Shown in pieces: positions 1-6,024 of a stretch of 7,223 nucleotides of DNA. The translations under genes and the position numbers were made by a program. Origin of the DNA: Acidobacteriota bacterium (GTDB lineage: Bacteria; Acidobacteriota; Terriglobia; Terriglobales; Acidobacteriaceae); assembly GCA_019510535.1 (NCBI GenBank), contig JAEKKE010000383.1, forward strand, positions 1 through 7,223, in the 5' to 3' direction. Under the pieces are notes generated by a model that made no database searches, had not been told where the DNA came from, and saw nothing but the letters and a program-made list of their open reading frames with translations. Numbering within the stretch: the first letter of the stretch is position 1; every line of letters starts with the position of its first letter.

Positions 1-2
1 AA

Positions 3-1970
3 CGGCGGGCAGCGTCGGGCTCGGGTATTGTGGCCGCAAGGCCGCGTGCCTCTTACGAGAGCAATGTTGAGGCCGAGCCGGAGAAGAAGAGCAATAAGGC
101 GCTGCTGTTCGTGGCTGTCGCCGTTCTGGTGATCGCTGCGGGAGCGTTTGCATTCTTCAGGTTCCGCAATAAGAGTGTGGTCTCCGATGTCATGGCGCCT
201 GGGCAGGCGGTGATGGTGACCGCCATTCAAAACGACACCGGCGATAGCACTCTGGATGACTGGGTTGCGTCGGCCGTCGCGATGGAGCTGTCGCAGTCTC
301 CGTCGATCGCATATCGCGGTCCTGAATTCTTTCGCGCTCAGCTCAGCGGAGATGGCTCCGCGAGTCAGCCCGTGGACGAGGCAAAAGCGCGGCAGGTTGC
401 GACTGACTCTAGTGTTCCGGTCTTCCTGTTCGGCAGGGTCGCCAGCAGCGGAGCCGGCTACGACATTGAGCTGACGCTGCACGAAACGGCTTCGAATCGC
501 ACGCTGGCGACGTTCACCGACAGAGCTGCCAGCAAGGAACAGCTCGGTGTCAGCCTGGATCGTCTGGCCCAACCGCTCCGCGCTGCCCTGGGAGAGTCGA
601 ACGCTGATATCCAGAAGACGAGTGTTTCGTTCAACAGCCTGGCCAGCTCCTCGCAGGAGGCCCTGCGCGAATACGCTCGCGGCGAGATCGCACTCCGCCT
701 GTGGCAACCGGCGCTGGCGATGCAGGCCTATGAACATGCTGTCGCCGCCGATCCGGCATTTGTGCAGCCGGCGTTGAAGCTGGCGCTGTTGTATGAAGCT
801 GTCGGCGCACACGATGCAGCAGCCGCTGCGGCAAGTTCTGCCGGCGCGAACGCAGCCAAGAGCGGGCAGCGCCTGGCTGCGTTGTCAGCATTGGCTCAGG
901 AGCTCTTTGTCTCCGGCGATCTACCGAAGGCATCCGAATTGGCAAAGGCGTATCTCACGGCCTTTGCAATCGACCCTGATGGCTTCCGTCTGCAGGCGGT
1001 TGTGGATCGAAAGATGGGACGCTGGGCGGAAGCCGGGCAGGCGGCTCAGGAGGGTCTGAAACTGAATCCGGGCGACGGCAGCCTGTATCGTGAGGCGGAA
1101 GTCGCAATGACGGCACAGAACCGTTATGAGGCGGCTCTGGAACTGGAACGTCAGGCAGTGAAGGCGGGGTCGAAGCACAACGATCAGGAACTGCTCGCGG
1201 GCTATCTTCAAGGGAAGGATGATCTTCTTGCTGCACAGATTGAGTTGTCCAGGCAGCACCCTGATGCACTGACCCTGGCTCCAGCCTATGCAACCTATCT
1301 GGATAACACTGGAAGATTGCAGGCCGGAGAGGCCGTATGGCGCCAGGCGATTTCCTCCGTATCCCAGAATCCAAAGTTGGCAGCCGTTGCGGCGACCTTT
1401 GCCGGACAGGCCGCGCTGGATCGAGCGCTGGTCTCCGACTGTGGCGGCGCAAAAGCCTTTCTACCTTCTGCAACGTCGATCGCTCCCAGATCGGCGTACT
1501 ACGCGGGCTTGGCAGCGGCGATGTGCGGCGACGAGGCGGCAGCGCAACAGCATCTCAGCGCCTTGAACAGCCAGCAGGGAACGGCACCAAAGGAGTATTT
1601 CGCTCCCGTGGTTACCGCGGCGATTCAATTGAAGACGGGCCAGCCGGCGGCTGCACTTGATCTGTTATCGAAGGCTAAGGCCTATGACACGATAACCATC
1701 GGAGCCTACCTGCGGGGCCTGGCACAGGTTGCGACCGGTAAGCCTCAGGTCGCGCTTATCGATCACCAGGTTCAGTTGCAACATCGCGGACAGTCGCTGC
1801 TCACAGGCGGTACGGTTTATCCGGCGGCGCAGATCGGCCTGGCCCATGCGTACGACGCGATGGGAGATCACAACAACGCCGCGCCGGCCTATAAAGCATT
1901 TGCGACCCTCTGGAAAGACGCCGATGCGGGCTTACCGCTGCTGATGGAAGCGAAAGCTAAGGGACGTTAG
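3..1970 (+). CDS. Membrane-anchored TPR protein, probably the C-terminal part of a receptor-like Ser/Thr protein kinase (5' partial)
   Basis: The first possible start inside the window is GTG at 30 (646 codons). No Shine-Dalgarno sequence precedes it, and the same frame stays open to the window edge (reading RRAASGSGIV), so the gene probably begins upstream. Numbering from that GTG, residues 1-22 form a polar, Lys/Glu-rich juxtamembrane stretch, and 23-44 are one transmembrane helix (ALLFVAVAVLVIAAGAFAFF). Residues 56-190 resemble the FlgO/TolB-N-like domain that begins VMVTAIQNDTGDSTLDDW. From about 205 to 640 there are degenerate, Ala-rich TPR helices, e.g. ALAMQAYEHAVAADPAF and RYEAALELERQAVKAG. 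The ending, AHAYDAMGDHNNAAPAYKAF then LWKDADAGLPLL, matches what I know of acidobacterial kinase-TPR proteins (PknB-like kinase, one helix, exported TPR sensor or scaffold). The kinase domain itself is not in view. A stand-alone TPR protein or a winged-helix/TPR regulator is possible. It converges on the phosphatase gene with a 12-bp gap. Confidence 0.8.
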   Translation, partial: RRAASGSGIVAARPRASYESNVEAEPEKKSNKALLFVAVAVLVIAAGAFAFFRFRNKSVVSDVMAPGQAVMVTAIQNDTGDSTLDDWVASAVAMELSQSPSIAYRGPEFFRAQLSGDGSASQPVDEAKARQVATDSSVPVFLFGRVASSGAGYDIELTLHETASNRTLATFTDRAASKEQLGVSLDRLAQPLRAALGESNADIQKTSVSFNSLASSSQEALREYARGEIALRLWQPALAMQAYEHAVAADPAFVQPALKLALLYEAVGAHDAAAAAASSAGANAAKSGQRLAALSALAQELFVSGDLPKASELAKAYLTAFAIDPDGFRLQAVVDRKMGRWAEAGQAAQEGLKLNPGDGSLYREAEVAMTAQNRYEAALELERQAVKAGSKHNDQELLAGYLQGKDDLLAAQIELSRQHPDALTLAPAYATYLDNTGRLQAGEAVWRQAISSVSQNPKLAAVAATFAGQAALDRALVSDCGGAKAFLPSATSIAPRSAYYAGLAAAMCGDEAAAQQHLSALNSQQGTAPKEYFAPVVTAAIQLKTGQPAAALDLLSKAKAYDTITIGAYLRGLAQVATGKPQVALIDHQVQLQHRGQSLLTGGTVYPAAQIGLAHAYDAMGDHNNAAPAYKAFATLWKDADAGLPLLMEAKAKGR

Positions 1971-1982
1971 AGACGCAGCAAT

Positions 1983-3656
1983 TTAGGCGCGAGTCTCTGT
2001 GCGGCGATCGTGGTACCGCAGCTCGATCATCGTACAGTCGTCCGTCGGTGGAGCTCCGTTCATAAAGCGCTGTACGGAGTCGAACATCTCTGTCATGGAC
2101 TCAAACTGAGATGCGGCGCCCTCAAGCCGGTCATCACCGAAGAACTCACCTTCGGGATTTTCGGCTTCGGTGACGCCGTCCGTTACCAGGATGAGACGGC
2201 TGTTCTGCGGCATCTTCAGATAGGCGGTCTCGTACTCAGCATCGGGAAGAAGGCCGACGGGAAGATTGGTCGCGGTGAGTTTCTCAACCACGCCGTCTCC
2301 CACCAGGAGGGGCATGACGTGGCCGCAGTTGATGTATTGCAGGTTGCCGCTCCGGGTGAGCTTCAGCACGATCATAGTGGCGTATTTGCCGATGTCCTTG
2401 GCGCAGATGAAGCGGTTGCACATGCGTGCGACCTGCTCCAGCGGCTGGCGGGCAGCTAACTGGGAGTACACCAGTCCCTGAAGGGTAGAGGCGAGAAGCG
2501 CCGCAGAGACGCCTTTGCCAGAGACGTCCGTGATCACGAGCGAGACTCCATCTTCATCGACCACGACATCGAAGAAGTCGCCGCCGACGTCTTTGCACGG
2601 TACGTTGCGGGCATTGATGCGGGCGTACGGGATGTCCGGAATCTGCACGGTCATCAGGCCTTGCTGGATCTGCGCCGCGATGTTCAGTTCCTCACGATAA
2701 CGGCGGGCAGCTTCTTCCGCGCGAGCGAGCGATGCGTTTTCAATCAGGGATGCTGCTTCGCCGGCGATCGTCTCCAGCAGGCCGCTATCGACCTCATTGA
2801 GAGCACCCGCCTTCAGGCGACTGTCGAGATAGAGGACGCCGCGCACCTCTCCACCGAGCTCCGGCTTGCTGTCTTCGTCGCTGCCAAAATCACCGTGACG
2901 GCTGCGCAACGGGATGCAGATTACGGTGCGAATGCTGCCGGCAACCATAGAGTCGGACATCCCGCCATCGAGTGAGAGCGTATCGGTGACGATGAATTCG
3001 GCGGCGGTGCGTGTCGCCTGCTGGATGGCCGACTGAGCCACACCGCGGTCATCGGCAAGCTTTTCCCCGGCAAGTGTGAGTCCGACGGCCATCGACATCT
3101 CGCCGGTCACCGCGTCGCGCAGGTAGACGTACCCACGCTCCATCTGCGTCAGATCGAGCGTGATCTCGACGAGCGACTGCAGCACCTCCTGTACGGCGCC
3201 GACGGCGTTGAGCTTCCGGGCAGCCTCCAGGAACCAGCGCAGCTTCTCCAGGTCTGAGCCTTCGCTCGGCATCGCGATGGACTGCATCTGGCCCATCAGG
3301 TCTTTCAGGCTGGCCACATCACGGTCCGGTTTTCCGAAGCGGAGCAAAGGGCCATCGGAGGAGCCAAACCGAAGCTTGTCTCCGGCGTTGAGCTGCTGTG
3401 GCCCGGCCATCGGGTCCAGACGGCGGCCGTTCAGATAGGTGCCGTGGGTGCTCCGCAGATCCTCGAGGAAGTACTGCCCGTTAATGAAGTTGATCTGTGC
3501 GTGCGAGCGCGAGATGAACGGGTGGTCCAGCACTAGCGAGCGGTCAGTGAGACGCCCGATCGTGAAAGGCACATGGTCCAATGTGCGGGGAACACGGTTG
3601 CTGCGATCTTCCAGCAGCATCTTCATGGGAACAAAGGTGCTCTCGGCCATGGTCAT
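1983..3656 (-). CDS. FHA-GAF-SpoIIE (PP2C-type, RsbU-like) serine/threonine phosphatase
   Basis: This 557-residue cytoplasmic protein has no signal peptide or membrane segment. Residues 9-110 form an FHA phosphothreonine-binding domain with all signature elements: FTIGR (Gly34, Arg35), SRSH (49-52) and STHGTYLNG ending at Asn76-Gly77. Residues about 137-307 look like a GAF sensor domain (VQEVLQSLVEITLDL to GVLYLDS). A charged helical linker (about 308-330, LARAEEAARRYREEL) leads to a SpoIIE/PP2C catalytic domain (about 332-550). That domain keeps the metal-binding acidic motifs DVGGDFFD, VITDVSGKG, LVTDGVTEAE and PTDDCT, so it should be active. Such enzymes dephosphorylate Ser/Thr proteins, classically anti-sigma-factor antagonists. 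The chosen start is ATG 3656, with ATG 3650 also possible; GGCGG lies 10 nt upstream and the FHA fold begins just after. The frame extends to 3860, but those 68 residues are encoded across the palindromic repeat and the end of the GH18 gene and look non-protein-like. A weak -10-like TACACT lies at 3677-3672. The target is unknown. Confidence 0.93.
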   Translation of the reverse strand: MTMAESTFVPMKMLLEDRSNRVPRTLDHVPFTIGRLTDRSLVLDHPFISRSHAQINFINGQYFLEDLRSTHGTYLNGRRLDPMAGPQQLNAGDKLRFGSSDGPLLRFGKPDRDVASLKDLMGQMQSIAMPSEGSDLEKLRWFLEAARKLNAVGAVQEVLQSLVEITLDLTQMERGYVYLRDAVTGEMSMAVGLTLAGEKLADDRGVAQSAIQQATRTAAEFIVTDTLSLDGGMSDSMVAGSIRTVICIPLRSRHGDFGSDEDSKPELGGEVRGVLYLDSRLKAGALNEVDSGLLETIAGEAASLIENASLARAEEAARRYREELNIAAQIQQGLMTVQIPDIPYARINARNVPCKDVGGDFFDVVVDEDGVSLVITDVSGKGVSAALLASTLQGLVYSQLAARQPLEQVARMCNRFICAKDIGKYATMIVLKLTRSGNLQYINCGHVMPLLVGDGVVEKLTATNLPVGLLPDAEYETAYLKMPQNSRLILVTDGVTEAENPEGEFFGDDRLEGAASQFESMTEMFDSVQRFMNGAPPTDDCTMIELRYHDRRTETRA

Positions 3657-3686
3657 TGTGCTTGAGCCGCCAGTGTAGCAAAGCTC

Positions 3687-3800
3687 AGAGCATTTTTCCT
3701 GTAGGTGTAGTGCGGGGCTTGTGCATCTATGGGCGTTTTCCGCAACGAAAACGCCGCTGGACGCTGCTTTCGGAATACCTAGCGACAGGAAAAATGCTCT
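3687..3800. repeat. 114-bp nested palindrome, REP/MITE-like element
   Basis: The outer arms are a perfect 16-bp inverted repeat: AGAGCATTTTTCCTGT at 3687-3702 and its complement at 3785-3800. An inner perfect 9-bp stem, GGCGTTTTC (3732-3740) with GAAAACGCC (3747-3755), encloses the 6-nt loop CGCAAC. Both pairs share the same centre at 3743.5. Between them 3723-3729 pairs imperfectly with 3758-3764, so most of the inner third can fold as one stem; the rest is loose apart from TAGGT/ACCTA (3702-3706 and 3777-3781) with a 4-nt offset. No ORF of its own and no obvious target-site duplication were seen. It fills most of the gap between the GH18 and phosphatase genes, and its right end contributes the last two bases of the GH18 TAG stop codon. 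This architecture fits a non-autonomous palindromic repeat; it could also fold in the GH18 mRNA as a 3' hairpin. Its copy number in the genome cannot be seen here. Confidence 0.8.
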
Positions 3801-5130
3801 ACGGTGCTTCGGCAGACCGAGTTCGTACCGTCTGTTGTGGACCGCCTGCGGGAGAGCCATCTGGCGGAAAGGTGTACCAGGCCGGAGGACGGTTCAGGGA
3901 GCGATGGACGGTATGCAACAGCTCCGCATCGGAGGTGTCTCCGCTCAACTCCCAGATCATCACTCCGCCAAGGCGGTGTTTTGCGGCGTACGCCGCCTTG
4001 TAGCTGAGCGAGGCAGTGTCCTCAAAGGTGAAAAACGTATCCCCGTCGTATAGCCAGGGAGCGTGCGAGAGACGATCGCGGTAAAGGACGTACTTGCCCT
4101 TCATGCTCCGGATGCGGTGATACGGATAGTCTTCGCTGCGGATGCCTGGTCCAGCCTGAAAGAGACCGTGATTGTCGCCTTCCGGAACCTTCCAGCCGTA
4201 TCCATAGAAGGGCATGCCCATCAGCAGCATATGCGCCGGGACACCGGCGGCGATGTAGTCGTTCATACCGCGGTCGATGCTTCCGCCCGGATGTGTCGGA
4301 TCGCGAAAGAGAGGTGCGATGAAGCCGGAACGCTGCATCCACGGACCGACATAGTCATAGTTCATGACGCCCACCTGATTGAGGTAGGGAATGATGGACC
4401 GGAAGTCGACCCCGCCGAGCATACGTGGCGACGGACCGACTGCAATGGAAAGTCGTAGCCCCGGGCGCACAGCATTCATCTGTTCCCGGAACTCGCGTAG
4501 CAGCTCGTGGAAGTTTTCCGCGTCTTCCTGGTGAGGCGACTCCCAGTCGATGTCGAAGCCGTCGAAGAGACCAGGCACATCGATGCCCTCCGCGAAATGG
4601 CCGCGAATGAAGGTATCGATACAGGAGCGGACAAATTGTTTGCGGACAGCGGGTTGAGCATCCGCGGCGAAGTCAGCAGCGCGGCCTTCCAGAGAGATGA
4701 GCAGCTTCAGGTGCGGATACTTCCGCTTCAACTCCTGTAGCTGGTGGAAGTAGCCATGGAAGCGCGATGTGGGATCGTCAGCAATGCCATTGACGCTGTT
4801 TGCGGCGGTGAAAACCGTATTCAGGTCGGCATTGGGATCAGCGACCGAGCAGTGGCCATCTTTGACGAAGCCCTGTGCGTAATTGATCTGGTCCAGCAGA
4901 CGGGCGCCGCCACTCTGATCAAGGGTTTTCACCGAATAGGGTGTATCGGCATATAACTGCCACTGCGGTAAGTAGCCGACGACGAGGGGCCTCTGCGGGG
5001 TGACCTTGTGCCGATGTACGGGCGCTGCAGGAGCGAACGAGAGCAACATCCCAAAGATCAAGAAAATCGCGGCAAATGGACCCGAAATACGCACTCTTCC
5101 ATCAGACGCGCCGCAGCTCAATTTGGGCAA
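3799..5130 (-). CDS. Secreted glycoside hydrolase family 18 (chitinase-like) protein
   Basis: The product is a 443-residue GH18 enzyme, expected to cleave beta-1,4 GlcNAc polymers (chitin or chitooligosaccharides) by substrate-assisted catalysis. The strand-4 motif DGFDIDWE (190-197) supplies the acid/base Glu197 and the conserved Asp residues. Other family landmarks are VGYLPQW (51-57), INYAQG (82-87), MNYDYVGPW (256-264), GMPFYGYGW (305-313) and GVMIWELSGD (389-398), with an insertion of the chitinase type at about 314-375. The usual SxGG motif is altered: SLEGR (146-150). A hydrophobic export signal (about residues 18-36, FAAIFLIFGMLLSFAPA) precedes the domain; no carbohydrate-binding module or anchor is seen, so periplasmic or secreted. 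The start is uncertain. TTG 5130 opens the longest frame, TTG 5121 is an alternative, and GTG 5094 gives a tidier signal peptide (VRISG then hydrophobic). None has a well-spaced ribosome binding site. The gene begins just after the receptor terminator, and its stop overlaps the 114-bp palindrome by two bases. Confidence 0.92.
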   Translation of the reverse strand: MPKLSCGASDGRVRISGPFAAIFLIFGMLLSFAPAAPVHRHKVTPQRPLVVGYLPQWQLYADTPYSVKTLDQSGGARLLDQINYAQGFVKDGHCSVADPNADLNTVFTAANSVNGIADDPTSRFHGYFHQLQELKRKYPHLKLLISLEGRAADFAADAQPAVRKQFVRSCIDTFIRGHFAEGIDVPGLFDGFDIDWESPHQEDAENFHELLREFREQMNAVRPGLRLSIAVGPSPRMLGGVDFRSIIPYLNQVGVMNYDYVGPWMQRSGFIAPLFRDPTHPGGSIDRGMNDYIAAGVPAHMLLMGMPFYGYGWKVPEGDNHGLFQAGPGIRSEDYPYHRIRSMKGKYVLYRDRLSHAPWLYDGDTFFTFEDTASLSYKAAYAAKHRLGGVMIWELSGDTSDAELLHTVHRSLNRPPAWYTFPPDGSPAGGPQQTVRTRSAEAP

Positions 5131-5141
5131 TACGGCGAGGT

Positions 5142-5177
5142 AAAAAGAGACGACCTGCGTGATGGGACGCAGGCCGT
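5142..5177 (-). terminator. Rho-independent terminator of the TonB-dependent receptor gene
   Basis: Read on the minus strand, an 11-bp stem, ACGGCCTGCGT with ACGCAGGTCGT (one G-U pair), encloses the 6-nt loop CCCATC and runs straight into CTCTTTTT. It begins 22 nt after the receptor TAA stop. It is a textbook intrinsic terminator and should insulate the receptor transcript from the GH18 gene, or act as a partial read-through point. Confidence 0.85.
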
Positions 5178-5199
5178 GGTGGGGTGTGGTGTCTGTATT

Positions 5200-6006
5200 T
5201 TAGAACTCGTACTTGACCGCAAACTGAATCAGACGTGGTTGATACGAGGGAAGTGTCGAGGTGAGAGCTCCCAGGGTCGTTGTGGAACCGAGCCCGGTAA
5301 CAGGGTTGCTGAAGTTAGCCTGGTTGGCGATGTTGAAGGCCTCGGCGCGCAACTGCAGATGTGTTTCGCGATAGACCGTGAACTCCTTGAATAGCGACAT
5401 ATCCCAGTGCCGGAAATGAGGTCCGTGATATGGGTTGCGGCGCTCGGCACCGAGAGTGCCAGCCGGCTGAGCGACGAAAGCGGATGCCCGGAAGAACTGC
5501 ATGGCTCCCGAGAAGATTGGGGTGATGTTCTGGAAGGGGTCTCCACTGAGATTCGGCCGGTCAGCCGAACCGCCGGGACTGGTGCCGCTGACATTGGTGG
5601 AGTTAAGAACGGTGAAGGTCATACCGGTTGACCAGAGGTAGAGAACGTTGGTGCGCCATCCTCCGAGGAGTGCGCCACGAAGCCCGTGTGCTCCTTTGCC
5701 GAAGGGCAATGCATAGTTGCCGGTAACGACAATACGGTTCCGGACATCGAGGTCGCCATTGCCATAATCATCGAACTTCTGCGTTGCCAATACCTGGCCG
5801 ACGCCGTTTCCGTTCTGGCCGTTGATGTTTGGAGCGTTATCAAGCAGATGAGCCCAGGTCGTGTTGACGTTGAATCCGAGACCGCTGTGGAAGCGACGTT
5901 CGAAGACAGCCTGCAGCGAGTGATAAGACGAAGCGCCCGTGGCATAACTACGAGTGATTGTCGTAACTCCCGGCAAGACCGGGTAGTAGCGGCGCTGAGT
6001 CTGGAG
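5200..6006 (-). CDS. Oar-like TonB-dependent receptor, C-terminal beta-barrel segment after the in-frame stop
   Basis: This is the direct in-frame continuation of the upstream receptor segment; only one TGA codon (6009-6007) separates them. It encodes the last roughly 268 residues of an outer-membrane barrel: SSYHSLQAVFERRF, NTTWAHLLDN, RNRIVVTGNYALPFG, HFRHWDMSLFKEF, LQLRAEAFNIANQANF, and the final strand LIQFAVKYEF ending in Phe, as the BAM complex expects. These match the C-terminus of the CarboxypepD_reg/Oar-type receptors abundant in acidobacteria. The longest open stretch with its own possible start begins at TTG 5976, but nothing resembling a ribosome binding site precedes it and it would lack an export signal. 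I therefore regard this as the 3' part of a split gene, functional only if the TGA is a sequencing error, reverted or read through. Confidence 0.85.
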   Translation of the reverse strand, partial: LQTQRRYYPVLPGVTTITRSYATGASSYHSLQAVFERRFHSGLGFNVNTTWAHLLDNAPNINGQNGNGVGQVLATQKFDDYGNGDLDVRNRIVVTGNYALPFGKGAHGLRGALLGGWRTNVLYLWSTGMTFTVLNSTNVSGTSPGGSADRPNLSGDPFQNITPIFSGAMQFFRASAFVAQPAGTLGAERRNPYHGPHFRHWDMSLFKEFTVYRETHLQLRAEAFNIANQANFSNPVTGLGSTTTLGALTSTLPSYQPRLIQFAVKYEF

Positions 6007-6024
6007 TCAGCGGCGTTGCGTCTG
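5989..6024 (-). repeat. Near-tandem 15-bp units (QTQRR codons) flanking the in-frame TGA
   Basis: On the minus strand CAGACGCAACGCCGC (6024-6010) recurs as CAGACTCAGCGCCGC (6003-5989), a period of 21 bp. Thirteen of fifteen bases match and both differences are synonymous (Thr ACG/ACT, Gln CAA/CAG). The six bases between the units are TGA CTC, so the stop lies inside the spacer. This could be an old 7-codon slippage duplication in a surface linker, or a recombination junction between related receptor genes. Confidence 0.6.

Noticed and set aside
955..1473. 172-codon open frame antisense to the TPR gene.
   Set aside because: It is Pro/Arg-rich low-complexity translation typical of the reverse strand of a GC-rich gene; the TPR frame on the + strand is convincing.
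1969..1998. AGAGAC / GTCTCT inverted repeat across the convergent gene ends, as a bidirectional terminator.
   Set aside because: The stem is only 6 bp with an 18-nt loop and there is no T-run on either strand, so it is too weak to call.
2010..2459. 149-codon open frame antisense to the phosphatase catalytic domain.
   Set aside because: It lies wholly within a well-supported gene; its sequence is a shadow of the SpoIIE codons with no recognisable motif and no ribosome binding site.
3672..3677. TACACT as the -10 element of a phosphatase promoter.
   Set aside because: No -35-like hexamer occurs at a usual distance; it is mentioned in the gene entry only as a weak possibility.
3581..4053. Overlapping + strand open frames across the GH18-phosphatase gap.
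   Set aside because: They span the palindrome and the reverse of two real genes, and have no domain signature.
5200..5976. Independent small gene starting at TTG 5976.
   Set aside because: Its content is only the C-terminal half of a receptor barrel in the same frame as the upstream part; it has no export signal and no ribosome binding site.
5966..6009. Possible selenocysteine TGA: a hairpin (ACTACCCGG / CCGGGAGT with a GGTCTTG apex) begins about 19 nt after the stop.
   Set aside because: The site is a non-catalytic linker of a barrel protein, with no redox context and no conserved Cys expected. The hairpin is short and bulged, and no selenoprotein machinery is visible. Chance is the simpler explanation.
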